Part shown: positions 55,675 through 64,000 of the stretch, piece by piece
Layout of the letters: every line of letters starts with the position of its first letter
How positions within the stretch are numbered: position 1 is the stretch's first letter
Assembly (NCBI RefSeq): GCF_007747655.1
Contig: NZ_CP036274.1
Coordinates: 3,038,001 to 3,102,000, forward strand
DNA: 64,000 bases
Reading direction: 5' to 3'
Source of the DNA: Anatilimnocola aggregata
Lineage (GTDB): Bacteria > Planctomycetota > Planctomycetia > Pirellulales > Pirellulaceae
Program-made: the position numbers and the translations under genes
Notes under the pieces: generated by a model
What the model was told of the DNA's origin: nothing
Databases searched by the model: none
The model's input: the letters and a program-made list of their open reading frames with translations, nothing else

Positions 55675-57711
55675 ATGCAATCACGCCCCCACTGGGCCAG
55701 CCTTTCGCTGGCCTGCGCGTTTTGCCTTGCGCTCATTGGTTCATCGTCGGCCATCGCGCAGCCCACCGGTCCGCAGCCTTGGTGGCCGACGCGCCCCACT
55801 CCGCTGCCTTTCGTTCATTCGCTCTTCACCAGCGACATGGTCCTCCAGCGTGATGTGGCGGCTCCCATCTGGGGCTGGAGCACACCCGGCGATGTTGTCA
55901 CGATCACTTTCAACGACGAGCCTACCGACCAACCCGCGAAGGCTGGTGCCGATGGCAAATGGATGACGAAGATTGGCCCCTTCCCAGCAGGTGGCCCTCA
56001 CAAGCTGTCGATCGCCGGCAGTACGCAACGCGTGGAACTTACCAACGTCTTATGCGGCGACGTTTGGCTTTGCTCCGGGCAATCGAATATGAACTGGCCC
56101 GTGCGGCTGGCACAGAATGCGGAAGCAGAAGTGAAGCAAGCAAGTCATCCGCAGATCCGCTCGTTCACCGTCGGCTTTTATCCTTCGCTAGTGCCGCTGA
56201 AACTTCCGCCTCCCGCGCGCTGGGAACAATGCACGCCGGAACTTGCGCGCAACTTCTCCGCCGTCGGCTACTACTTCGCCCGCGAGTTGAATCAGACGCA
56301 AAAAGTCCCCATCGGCATCATTCACAGTTCCGTCGGCGCGACCGCAGCCGAAGCTTGGGTCTCCGGTCCCGCGCTGGCGCGTCTCATGCCCGAAGACTTT
56401 CCCAAGGAACTGGCCGACCTCAAACAACAGGCTGGCGATGTCGGCGAGAACTACGATCACTTCGCCGAACTGGAAAAATGGGCCGCGAAGGTCGATCCAG
56501 AAAGCGCGAAGAAGAAGTACACCAGCGATCCAGAACTCGATACCTCTGACTGGCAGGAAATTGACGTCCCTCAGCCTTGGGAAGAAGCCGGGCTCGGCGA
56601 CTTCGACGGCCTCGTTTGGTTTCGTCACCACTTAGAGATCCCCGCTGAATGGGCCGGCGAAGATCTCCTCCTGCAGCTTTCGGTGATTAAAGATTTCGAC
56701 ATCGTCTGGCTGAACGGCAAACTCCTCGCCTCGAGCCAACTCAAAGGAAATACGCGGAACTACACCATCGAAGGCTCACGCGTAAAGCCCGGCAAGAATC
56801 TGCTAACCGTCGCGATCCTGAACCAGGAGGGCCCCGGTGGTTTTTGTTCAATGCCATCCAACATGGCTTTACGCTCGGTAAAGCGACCCGCCGAAAAACC
56901 TCTGCGCCCCGCAGGCAAGTGGAAAGCAAAGAAATCAGTCTCGATTACGGATCTGAGCGAGCCCTTTCCCGAACCGAAAGTCGGGCACTACAAAACCATT
57001 ACTGGGCTCTACAATGGCATGATCGCGCCGCTCGAGCCTTACTCGATCAAAGGAGTCGTCTGGTATCAGGGTGAAGCGAACGGCCCGCGCTGGCTGCAGT
57101 ATCGTCGGTTGTTGCCCACGCTCATCACCGACTGGCGCGAGCATTTTCAGTCCGGAGAGTTTCCGTTCTTAATTGTTTCGCTGGCTAATACGAATCCCAA
57201 GCAGACGAAGCCCACCGAACCGGGCTGGGCCGAAATTCGTGAGTCCCAGTGGCGCACGGCGCGAACGGTTCCCAATACGGGGCTGGCAAATACGATCGAC
57301 ACGGGCGATGGCAACATTCATCCGCCGAACAAGCAGGAAGTTGGCCGACGACTAGCGCTCACCGCGCGGCACCTGGTGTATGGCGAGAAAGAGCTCATCT
57401 ATTCCGGTCCGCAGTTCAGCTGCATGAAAATCGAAGGGCCCAAGAACGACCGCATTCGCCTCTCGTTCACGCATCTTGGCGGCGGCTTGGCGATCAAAGA
57501 AGGGGAAGAAAAACTAACCGGCTTCGCGATCGCTGGTGAAGACAAGCAGTTCGTCTGGGGCAACGCAGTGATCGACGGCGACACCATCGTCGTCTCTTCC
57601 CCCGAAGTGGCCGAACCCAAGCACGTTCGCTATGGGTGGGCCTGGAACCCGCTCGTGAACCTCTACAACAAAGCCGGACTGCCCGCGGTGACATTCCGGA
57701 CGGATGAGTAA
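55675..57711 (+). CDS. Sialate O-acetylesterase, secreted
   Basis: 678 aa with a signal peptide (LSLACAFCLALIGSSSAIA). SASA/SGNH-type esterase: LCSGQSNMNWPV with the nucleophile Ser, GVVWYQGEANGPRW with oxyanion residues, and DTGDGNIHPPNKQEVGRRLAL with the Asp-xx-His region. A beta-sandwich domain (DVPQPWEEAGLGDFDGLVWFRH) is inserted between the SGNH halves, as in the family. It removes acetyl esters from sialic acids or, in planctomycetes, probably from algal or plant polysaccharides. Confidence 0.9.
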   Translation: MQSRPHWASLSLACAFCLALIGSSSAIAQPTGPQPWWPTRPTPLPFVHSLFTSDMVLQRDVAAPIWGWSTPGDVVTITFNDEPTDQPAKAGADGKWMTKIGPFPAGGPHKLSIAGSTQRVELTNVLCGDVWLCSGQSNMNWPVRLAQNAEAEVKQASHPQIRSFTVGFYPSLVPLKLPPPARWEQCTPELARNFSAVGYYFARELNQTQKVPIGIIHSSVGATAAEAWVSGPALARLMPEDFPKELADLKQQAGDVGENYDHFAELEKWAAKVDPESAKKKYTSDPELDTSDWQEIDVPQPWEEAGLGDFDGLVWFRHHLEIPAEWAGEDLLLQLSVIKDFDIVWLNGKLLASSQLKGNTRNYTIEGSRVKPGKNLLTVAILNQEGPGGFCSMPSNMALRSVKRPAEKPLRPAGKWKAKKSVSITDLSEPFPEPKVGHYKTITGLYNGMIAPLEPYSIKGVVWYQGEANGPRWLQYRRLLPTLITDWREHFQSGEFPFLIVSLANTNPKQTKPTEPGWAEIRESQWRTARTVPNTGLANTIDTGDGNIHPPNKQEVGRRLALTARHLVYGEKELIYSGPQFSCMKIEGPKNDRIRLSFTHLGGGLAIKEGEEKLTGFAIAGEDKQFVWGNAVIDGDTIVVSSPEVAEPKHVRYGWAWNPLVNLYNKAGLPAVTFRTDE

Positions 57712-57726
57712 GAGTTCGCCAAAACC

Positions 57727-57750
57727 GTAGCGGAATTCGCCAGAATTCCG
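57727..57750 (+). repeat. REP hairpin upstream of RAYT gene
   Basis: GTAG tetramer (57727-57730) followed by a perfect 8-bp hairpin, CGGAATTC (57731-57738), loop GCCA, GAATTCCG (57743-57750). The GTAG-plus-hairpin layout is that of REP elements recognised by RAYT enzymes. It lies 38 nt before the RAYT start. Confidence 0.8.
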
Positions 57751-57787
57751 ATGAACTGCAATGCGCAGGAACCATGGCGAGGAGATA

Positions 57788-58375
57788 ATGAGCGAAACAG
57801 ACGACGGCGACTATCTAAAGCGATTACCCGCAAATGCCTATCGCGGACAGGCGTATGTTCACTGGACAATGACGATCGAGGACCGTCTCACCGGCTGGCT
57901 AATTCCGATTTTCTACTACAAGTTTCGTGAGATCCTCACTCATACTTGCTTTCGTTACGGACTCTGTTGTCCCGTTTATTGCTGCATGCCCGATCATCTT
58001 CATCTGCTGCTGGTTGGGATCGCCGATTCCAGCGATCAGCGAAATGCCGTCCGTTTCTTTCGGAAGCACTTGAATCCAATCTTGGCTGTCTTGCAGTGCA
58101 AATTTCAAACGCAACCATACGACCACGTTTTGCGAGAAGAAGAGCGTGAGGTTGGAGCATTCGAAAACGTTGTGGAATACATCGCCAGAAACCCCGAACG
58201 CGCCGAACTTGTCAGCACGGACTGCTTTCGGAACTACAAGTATTCTGGATGCTTGATGCCGGGCTATCCGGAACTAAAACTCTGGCAGCCCGAGTTCTGG
58301 GATCGCTTTTGGCGGATTTACTCTTATCTTCGCAAGCACGGCTTTGGTGACGGGACGATCGGAGGCGAAGAGTAA
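57788..58375 (+). CDS. REP-associated tyrosine transposase (RAYT, Y1_Tnp)
   Basis: 195 aa HUH-superfamily nuclease of the Y1/TnpA-REP family. It has the metal-binding HLH motif in PDHLHLLL (His70, His72) and the single catalytic Tyr at 131 in VEYIARNPERAELV. The Met at 57788 has GAGGAG at ideal distance. The gene is bracketed by two REP hairpins in opposite orientation, each with a GTAG tetramer on the correct side, the classic RAYT arrangement. It is predicted to nick and move REP sequences. A normal-size copy with no damage. Confidence 0.92.
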   Translation: MSETDDGDYLKRLPANAYRGQAYVHWTMTIEDRLTGWLIPIFYYKFREILTHTCFRYGLCCPVYCCMPDHLHLLLVGIADSSDQRNAVRFFRKHLNPILAVLQCKFQTQPYDHVLREEEREVGAFENVVEYIARNPERAELVSTDCFRNYKYSGCLMPGYPELKLWQPEFWDRFWRIYSYLRKHGFGDGTIGGEE

Positions 58376-58420
58376 CGTTGCGGGGATTACGAGACCGGCC
58401 TGCGGCGAGTTGTTTAGCCC

Positions 58421-58444
58421 CTGAATTCTGGCGAATTCAGCTAC
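58421..58444 (-). repeat. REP hairpin downstream of RAYT gene, inverted
   Basis: CTGAATTC, loop TGGC, GAATTCAG (58421-58440), then CTAC (58441-58444), i.e. GTAG on the minus strand. It is the inverse of the upstream REP, with paired changes (GG/CC upstream, CT or TG/CA or AG here) that keep the stem intact. Confidence 0.8.
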
Positions 58445-58529
58445 CGCTGTTGCTGCCATTGCGATTCTCATTATAGACGGCGATATTGCACAATTCCTCT
58501 CAACTCGCCAATTCGCGGAGTAACGCGTT

Positions 58530-60734
58530 GTGAACTGCCTTCTCTCGTTAGCGCCAGCCTGGCAATCACGCGCGGTCCTGCTGTTGGGAATTGTCTGCGC
58601 GCTTGCGCCGATCGTTCTCACAGCCGCTGAACCCGCCGTTGTCGCTCGTCCCTCAATTTCCAGTGAAGCAAACGCCAGCAGCATGAAATTCACATATCCT
58701 GAAACCGCCCGCGGCGAGCAGATCGACGACTATCACGGCACCAAGGTCGCCGATCCGTATCGCTGGCTCGAAGAGCCCGATAGCGATGCCACCAAGGCCT
58801 GGGTTATCGCCCAAAATAAGCTGACGTTTGATTACCTGGAGAAGATTCCGCAGCGCAAGGCCATTCGCGCTCGCCTGGAAGAACTCTGGAACTTCGAGCG
58901 ATTCGGCCTGCCGCGGGTGAGGCACGGCAAGTACTTCTACACACGGAACGACGGCCTACAAAATCAAAGCGTGCTCTATGTGACCAATGGTTTGCATGGC
59001 GAGCCCAGGCTGCTGCTCGATCCGAACAAGCTCTCGGCCGATGGGACCGTGGCGCTCGGCGATTGGGTCGTCAGCGACGATGGTAGGTGGATGGCTTACA
59101 GCCTGGCTGCTGCCGGTTCGGATTGGAACGATTGGCGAGTGCTGAATGTCGAGACGAGTGAGAACGAAATCGACCACTTGAAGTGGGTGAAGTTCTCGGG
59201 AGCCTCGTGGACCAACGACAACGCCGGCTTCTATTACAGCCGTTACGACGAACCGAAGCCCGGCGAAAAATACACCGGTGCCAACTATTACCAGAAGCTC
59301 TACTACCACAAGTTGGGGACGCCGCAGGCCGCCGATCAGTTGGTATACGAACGCCCCGACGAAAAGGAATGGGGCTTCAGCGGCGATGTGACCGAGGACG
59401 GCAAATACCTGATCATCACGGTCTGGCGCGGCACCGAGCAAAAGAATCTCGTCTTTTACAAAGACCTCACGCAGCCCGACGCGAAAGTCGTCGAGTTGAT
59501 CTCGGAATGGGACGCCAAGTACTATTTTGTCGGCAATGAAGGGGCCAAGTTCTGGTTCACCACCGATCTCGGCGCGCCGTTCAAAAAGTTGATTGCCGTC
59601 GACATCACCAAGCCCGCGCGGAGCGAATGGAAGGACGTCATTCCGGAGTCGCGCGATACGCTGCAAGGTGTCGGCGCGGTCGGCGGGCACTTGATTGCCA
59701 ATTACCTGCACGATGCCTGCTCAGCAGTGCGCATCTTTGATACCAGCGGCAAGCTGATTCGCGACATCGATTTCCCGGGTCTCGGCTCGGCCGGTGGCTT
59801 CGGTGGTCGCTTCGACCAGAACGAAACGTTCTATACCTTCACCAGCTATACGGTGCCCGGGGCCATTTATCGCTACGACATTCGCAGCGGGAAGAGCGAG
59901 ATCTTCCGTCAGCCCACGGTGAAGTTCGACGAGAGCGCGTTCGAATCGAAGCAGGTTTTCTACCCAAGCAAAGATGGCACACGCGTGCCGATGATTCTTA
60001 CCTATAAGAAAGGTATCAAGCTCGACGGCAATAATCCGACAATCCTATATGCCTACGGCGGCTTCAATGTTTCACTCACGCCGGGGTTCTCAGTTGGCGT
60101 GATTGAATGGTTGGAACTGGGTGGCGTCTACGCGGTTCCCAATTTGCGCGGCGGTGGTGAGTACGGTCGTGCCTGGCACGAAGGGGGCATGAAGGATCGC
60201 AAGCAGAACGTTTTCGACGACTTCATTTCCGCAGCGCAATGGCTCATCGACCAGAAGTACACGAACCCGCACAAGCTGGCGATTCGCGGTGGCAGTAACG
60301 GCGGTCTGCTCGTCGGCGCTGCAATGACTCAGCGGCCCGATCTATTCGCAGCAGCGGTCCCGGCGGTTGGCGTCATGGACATGCTCCGGTATCACAAGTT
60401 CACCATTGGCTGGGCCTGGGCCCCCGAGTATGGCTCGTCCGATGATGCCGAACTCTTCAAGGTGCTGCATGCCTACTCTCCGTTGCACAATTTGAAGTCA
60501 GGAACAAAATATCCCGCGACGATGGTCACTACCGGCGATCACGACGACCGCGTCGTCCCGGCGCACAGCTACAAGTTCGCAGCCGCACTCCAAGCAGCGC
60601 ATGCCGGAACTACTCCCGCGCTCATCCGCATCGAAACCCGCGCTGGCCACGGCGCTGGCACCCCCACCAGCAAACTGATCGATGCTTCGGCGGACGTGTT
60701 CGCGTTTCTCGTGAAAGAATTGGGCGTGAAGTAG
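58530..60734 (+). CDS. Prolyl oligopeptidase family protease (S9A)
   Basis: 734 aa from a GTG (CGGAG upstream), with a probable signal peptide. The N-terminal seven-bladed propeller begins at YHGTKVADPYRWLEEPDSDATKAWV, the S9A hallmark. The C-terminal hydrolase has the nucleophile in GGSNGGLLVGAA, Asp in TTGDHDDRVVP and His in TRAGHGAGTP. It cuts after proline in short peptides, here outside the cytoplasm if the signal peptide works. An internal start at MKFTYPET gives the cytoplasmic form. Confidence 0.93.
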   Translation: MNCLLSLAPAWQSRAVLLLGIVCALAPIVLTAAEPAVVARPSISSEANASSMKFTYPETARGEQIDDYHGTKVADPYRWLEEPDSDATKAWVIAQNKLTFDYLEKIPQRKAIRARLEELWNFERFGLPRVRHGKYFYTRNDGLQNQSVLYVTNGLHGEPRLLLDPNKLSADGTVALGDWVVSDDGRWMAYSLAAAGSDWNDWRVLNVETSENEIDHLKWVKFSGASWTNDNAGFYYSRYDEPKPGEKYTGANYYQKLYYHKLGTPQAADQLVYERPDEKEWGFSGDVTEDGKYLIITVWRGTEQKNLVFYKDLTQPDAKVVELISEWDAKYYFVGNEGAKFWFTTDLGAPFKKLIAVDITKPARSEWKDVIPESRDTLQGVGAVGGHLIANYLHDACSAVRIFDTSGKLIRDIDFPGLGSAGGFGGRFDQNETFYTFTSYTVPGAIYRYDIRSGKSEIFRQPTVKFDESAFESKQVFYPSKDGTRVPMILTYKKGIKLDGNNPTILYAYGGFNVSLTPGFSVGVIEWLELGGVYAVPNLRGGGEYGRAWHEGGMKDRKQNVFDDFISAAQWLIDQKYTNPHKLAIRGGSNGGLLVGAAMTQRPDLFAAAVPAVGVMDMLRYHKFTIGWAWAPEYGSSDDAELFKVLHAYSPLHNLKSGTKYPATMVTTGDHDDRVVPAHSYKFAAALQAAHAGTTPALIRIETRAGHGAGTPTSKLIDASADVFAFLVKELGVK

Positions 60735-60758
60735 ATTCCCGGCTGAAGGAGCCCGCCG

Positions 60759-61709
60759 ATGAATGTGTCGCGACGTAGTTGGCTGCAACAGGCTGGTGCA
60801 ATGGGTGCCGTGTTCGCAGCCGATTCTGCGCTGTCTGCGGCTCCACGACCACTCCCGCCCGACATCATCGATTGCCACACTCACTTCTACGATCCAACTC
60901 GCAAAGAAGGAGTTCCGTGGCCCGGCAAGCAAGACTCTGTGCTCTATCGCCCAGTATTGCCGGACGAGTTCCAGAAACTGACGAAGCCGCAGGGCGTAAC
61001 CGGAACGATCGTGGTCGAGGCCAGCCCATGGGTGGAAGATAATCAGTGGTTGCTTGATCTGGCCGCCAAACAACCGTTCATCGTCGGTCTCATTGGCAAT
61101 TTGAAGCCGGGCAGCGACGATTTTGTGAAGAACGTCGAACGATTCACGGCCTATCGAAAGTTTCGCGGTATTCGGCTCAACGTCAATGATTTGAAGAACG
61201 GTCTGGAGCAATCGACCTATGTTGACCATTTGCGGGTGTTGAGCTTGCTGCAATTGACCGTCGATGTGAATGGCGGGCCCGAGACACCCGCTGTCGTCGC
61301 GAAGCTGGCGAAAGCCCTGCCAAACCTGTCGATTGTCATCAATCACTGCGGCAATCTACGCATCGATGGCGAGGAACCGCCCGCCGATTGGCTCGCGGGC
61401 ATGCAGGCCGCCGCCGAGCACAAGCACGTATACTGCAAAGTCTCGGCGCTGGTTGAAGCGACCGGCAAGCGCGAGCAAGATGCGCCGCAGGATCTGAACT
61501 TCTATCGACCGGTGCTGGACGCCCTCTGGAAGACTTGGGGCGTACATCGCGTGATCTACGGCAGCAATTGGCCTGTCTGCTCGCGCGCTGCCTCGTATCA
61601 AACAGTCTTCGACATCGTCAACAAATACACCGCGGCGCGGTCCCAGGTTGCGCACGAAGCCTTCTTCTCCCAAAACTCGATTGCCGCCTATCGCTGGAAG
61701 AAAACATGA
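60759..61709 (+). CDS. Amidohydrolase-family TIM-barrel protein
   Basis: 316 aa with a Tat-like N-terminus (SRRSWLQQAGAMGAVFA). Metal-dependent hydrolase (amidohydrolase 2) motifs: IIDCHTHFYDPTRKEG, GTIVVEASPW, VDVNGGPETP, INHCGNLR, VIYGSNWPVCSRA. Such proteins act as lactonases, decarboxylases or hydrolases on small carbon compounds. The next gene starts inside its stop codon (ATGA overlap), so the two are coupled. Confidence 0.88.
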   Translation: MNVSRRSWLQQAGAMGAVFAADSALSAAPRPLPPDIIDCHTHFYDPTRKEGVPWPGKQDSVLYRPVLPDEFQKLTKPQGVTGTIVVEASPWVEDNQWLLDLAAKQPFIVGLIGNLKPGSDDFVKNVERFTAYRKFRGIRLNVNDLKNGLEQSTYVDHLRVLSLLQLTVDVNGGPETPAVVAKLAKALPNLSIVINHCGNLRIDGEEPPADWLAGMQAAAEHKHVYCKVSALVEATGKREQDAPQDLNFYRPVLDALWKTWGVHRVIYGSNWPVCSRAASYQTVFDIVNKYTAARSQVAHEAFFSQNSIAAYRWKKT

Positions 61710-63739
61710 AAACCTCTCTCCTCGGCTTCAGCGTACTGCTCGTCGGCTCGGCCTTGTTGGCCCAGAACGAACTGCCCAAGGTTCCAAGTTCGGAGATCTC
61801 CCCCTTTCAAAAACCGGGGCGAGTGAGCATCGCCTCGCAAATGATGGCCGCAGCCCAACAAGCAGCGGCAGCCAAGCGGCTTGAAGATGCCGAGAACGCC
61901 TGCCAACGTGCGGAGCAGGTCGCGCCATTCTTTCCTCTGTTCTCCTATAACCTCGCCTGCTTCCAGGCGCTGCAAGGAAAAAAAGAACCAGCGCTCGCCA
62001 GCTTGGAACGCGCGGTGAAGGCTGGCTTCTCGAACGCGGCGCATTTGCAGAAGGATGACGATCTCGCTTCGCTGCGGGACGATCCCAAGTTTGCGGAACT
62101 CGTACAGCAGGTCAAAGACGGCGTCTACAAACCGGCCAGCACCGATCCACCAACCAGCAAGGTCGAAGTGGGCGTCGCCACGGTCACCGCTAAGAATGCC
62201 GTCTGGGATCCAGGACGTAATCTCGTTCGTATCTCGTTCGAGCCCGCCGAGCTTGATAAGGACGCGGAAGCTGTTCCGGTGATCAAGGGGCACGGCGAAG
62301 TTGGCAAAAAGCTGATCGAGTGGTTCAAAGAGGGAACCGCAGCCGGCAACAGCGGCGACTATTACGACAACTGCGATCGCGACCACTCGAACATGGCCTA
62401 CGAGCAGTTTCCGCAACTCACCCGCATCGAATACGCTCCGGAAATCTCCAAGGAAACGGGCTACGGAGTTCAATTGACGAACATCTTCGCCGCTCCCGGG
62501 TTGCAGGCAGTGCTCGGCAATTCATCGACCGCACAAACGGCCGGCCCGCTCTGGCGCAGCAATCCGCGGCTCGCCTACATACGTCCCGGCGGCATCGAAA
62601 CTCTCTTCGTCCAATACCTGAATAACCATATGTACTTCTATCCCGAGCATCGCGATCACGACCCGGGTCACAACGGCGAGGGAGATGGTTACGGCGACGT
62701 CTACGCCGTGAATCTCCCTTACGTCATTGTCAGCCAGGGCTCGTCGGGCTCCGATCGCGCCTTCATGGATGCCATCTGCTGCACGCTCGCCGCCTTGCGG
62801 CCCGATGTGAAAAAAACGCTGGCCGAAAAGCAGATGCTCATGCCCGCCATGCAGATGATTTTCCGCCGCTCGAACAAACCGGTGAAGAACGACGCCGACT
62901 ACCTGACCGGCAGCGCGCACCCCACCGTCTTCGATGGCAAAGAACTCGACGTGCTCCGCATGATCGAGCTCGCTCATTCGCTCACACTCGAATCGCTGCC
63001 GCCGGTGGTAATGGTCCGTGTGGAGGACGAAGAGAAGCCCGTTCTCGGCCGCGACTACTTCGACGCTGGCGAGCGCGAAAAACTGTTCGACACGCCGATG
63101 GCCGTCGCCCGCATTTGGCGATCGACCCAGTACAAGCGCAAGTACATCCTGTCGGCCAAAGGGGTCGACACCAACGGCGCCAAGCTGACCTATCACTGGA
63201 AAGTCCTGCGCGGCGACGCGAGCAAGATCGATATCAAACCCCTGGGCGACGGCACGCGCGCCGAAATCGCGCTCACCTGGCAAGGCCGCGCGCCGATCGC
63301 CGAGGGCTCGACAATGGAATCGAATCGCCTCGACATCGGCATCTTCGGCCACAACGGCACTCACTACTCCGCTCCAGCGTTCTTTTGCGTCAACACGCTC
63401 GATAACGAAGAGCGGACCTACGATGACCAGGGACACATCAAAAGCATCGTCTACACCGGCGCTGAAGAAAAAGGAAACTACGTCGACCCCGCCTTCGACA
63501 CGCCGAAGTCATGGCGCGACGACTACCGCTACGACGACGCCGGCAAACTTCTCGGCTGGAAACGCACCAAGGGCGAACGCAAAGAAGACTTCACCGCCGA
63601 CGGCCTCCTCATCACCTCCAAGGACGACAACGGCCTGCCGCTCGTTCTCAAGCACGTCACCTACGTCCCCGTCCCGCGTGCAGGCAAGCCCCCCGCGCTC
63701 GAAGCCATGGTGGGTGAAGCGGTGGAGAAGGGGAAATAG
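61706..63739 (+). CDS. Secreted protein with TPR-like region, function unknown
   Basis: 677 aa. A signal peptide (LLGFSVLLVGSALLA) is followed by a short TPR-like helical region (AAKRLEDAENACQRAEQVAPFFPLFSYNLACFQALQGKKEPALASLERAV). The long middle part is of unknown fold. Near residue 470 the sequence (KYILSAKGVDTNGAKLTYHWKVLRGDAS) resembles beta-sandwich repeats seen behind DUF1593-type nucleoside-hydrolase-like proteins, a weak match. The ATGA overlap couples it to the amidohydrolase gene; the two may process one substrate. Confidence 0.7.
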   Translation: MKTSLLGFSVLLVGSALLAQNELPKVPSSEISPFQKPGRVSIASQMMAAAQQAAAAKRLEDAENACQRAEQVAPFFPLFSYNLACFQALQGKKEPALASLERAVKAGFSNAAHLQKDDDLASLRDDPKFAELVQQVKDGVYKPASTDPPTSKVEVGVATVTAKNAVWDPGRNLVRISFEPAELDKDAEAVPVIKGHGEVGKKLIEWFKEGTAAGNSGDYYDNCDRDHSNMAYEQFPQLTRIEYAPEISKETGYGVQLTNIFAAPGLQAVLGNSSTAQTAGPLWRSNPRLAYIRPGGIETLFVQYLNNHMYFYPEHRDHDPGHNGEGDGYGDVYAVNLPYVIVSQGSSGSDRAFMDAICCTLAALRPDVKKTLAEKQMLMPAMQMIFRRSNKPVKNDADYLTGSAHPTVFDGKELDVLRMIELAHSLTLESLPPVVMVRVEDEEKPVLGRDYFDAGEREKLFDTPMAVARIWRSTQYKRKYILSAKGVDTNGAKLTYHWKVLRGDASKIDIKPLGDGTRAEIALTWQGRAPIAEGSTMESNRLDIGIFGHNGTHYSAPAFFCVNTLDNEERTYDDQGHIKSIVYTGAEEKGNYVDPAFDTPKSWRDDYRYDDAGKLLGWKRTKGERKEDFTADGLLITSKDDNGLPLVLKHVTYVPVPRAGKPPALEAMVGEAVEKGK

Positions 63740-63812
63740 TGGGGAATTCGGATTGCGGAATGTGGATTTAAGAAATTGACGCATTTGCACTCCGCATTTC
63801 GCAATCCCCACT
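63738..63812. repeat. Long stem-loop upstream of mutS
   Basis: A 17-nt arm GGATTGCGGAATGTGGA (63750-63766) pairs with TCCGCATTTCGCAATCC (63791-63807) with G-U pairs at two positions only. AGTGGGG (63738-63744) and CCCCACT (63806-63812) extend it. It starts at the stop of the TPR gene, so a terminator is possible; it also looks like an intergenic repeat. Confidence 0.5.
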
Positions 63813-63846
63813 CCGCACTTTCAGGTCCGTCGCGTAAAATCGCCCG

Positions 63847-64000
63847 ATGGCTGCCGCGACCCCCATGATGCAACAATATCACGATGCCAAACAGGCGTGC
63901 GGCGACGCGCTGCTGCTGTTTCGCATGGGTGATTTTTACGAGCTCTTTTTCGAAGATGCGAAGACCGCTTCGCGCATTCTCGGGCTCACCCTCACCAGCC
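63847..64000 (+). CDS. mutS: DNA mismatch repair protein MutS, partial at window end
   Basis: Only the first ~51 codons are in the window, cut by its end. The MutS N-terminal mismatch-recognition domain is clear: [40 protein letters not shown]. The conserved F-x-E-like region lies within this start. The gene begins about 107 bp after the previous stop. The rest lies outside the window. Confidence 0.92.
   Translation, partial: MAAATPMMQQYHDAKQACGDALLLFRMGDFYELFFEDAKTASRILGLTLTS

Overview
The window looks like chromosomal DNA of a planctomycete, most likely of the Pirellulales. The main evidence is families typical of that phylum: a PSCyt1/DUF1549/DUF1553 cytochrome-like protein followed by a Tat-exported DUF1501 protein, a two-domain DUF1080 protein, a BBP7-type outer-membrane protein, DUF1570, and many secreted proteins of unknown function. 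Genes are on both strands in short runs and the base composition is moderately GC-rich. No rRNA, tRNA or CRISPR array was recognised. The taxonomic call rests on family content only.

Layout. 0.08-9.4 kb is mostly housekeeping: a DUF697-type GTPase, exonuclease VII (xseA, xseB) with dapF, a YyaL/DUF255 thioredoxin-fold protein, ribosomal protein bL33, recJ and a YdjY-like membrane protein. 9.5-20.3 kb holds a protein of unknown function, an HpaI-type aldolase, the DUF1553/DUF1501 pair, and a three-gene set of a thioredoxin-fold protein with a Cys/His tail plus an ABC permease and ATPase. 20.3-25.7 kb is a secreted LamG/glycosidase-like gene split by a complete group II intron encoding an RT-HNH maturase; both exons join in frame when the intron is removed. 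26-34 kb has secreted or surface proteins (a transglutaminase-like lipoprotein, an acetyltransferase, a DUF1570 metalloprotease-like protein, a porin-like protein, a DUF1080 protein) and an ABC-F ATPase at 34.1-35.9 kb. 36.1-47.4 kb is an exopolysaccharide locus: GumC/Wzz-type protein, NodB deacetylase, Wzx-type flippase, O-antigen ligase/polymerase, two GT2 glycosyltransferases and three tandem BcsL/FemAB-like acyltransferases. 47.6-57.7 kb has a BBP7 protein, a P450, a VOC protein, a barnase/barstar-type pair, two small membrane proteins, an SPFH protein and a sialate O-acetylesterase. 57.8-58.4 kb is a REP-associated tyrosine transposase (RAYT) between inverted REP hairpins. 58.5-64 kb has a prolyl oligopeptidase, an amidohydrolase, a TPR-containing secreted protein and the 5' end of mutS.

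The intergenic spaces hold several unrelated palindrome classes. The most unusual is a motif (CGCAAAAGGGGGGTGT) found three times, each next to a palindrome of different sequence. In two copies the whole layout is conserved with matching spacing (motif, hairpin 1, 16-nt gap, CTCGGGTTT, 13-14 nt, hairpin 2), and the hairpin arms agree within a copy but differ between copies. I do not recognise this element and regard it as the best candidate for something undescribed here.
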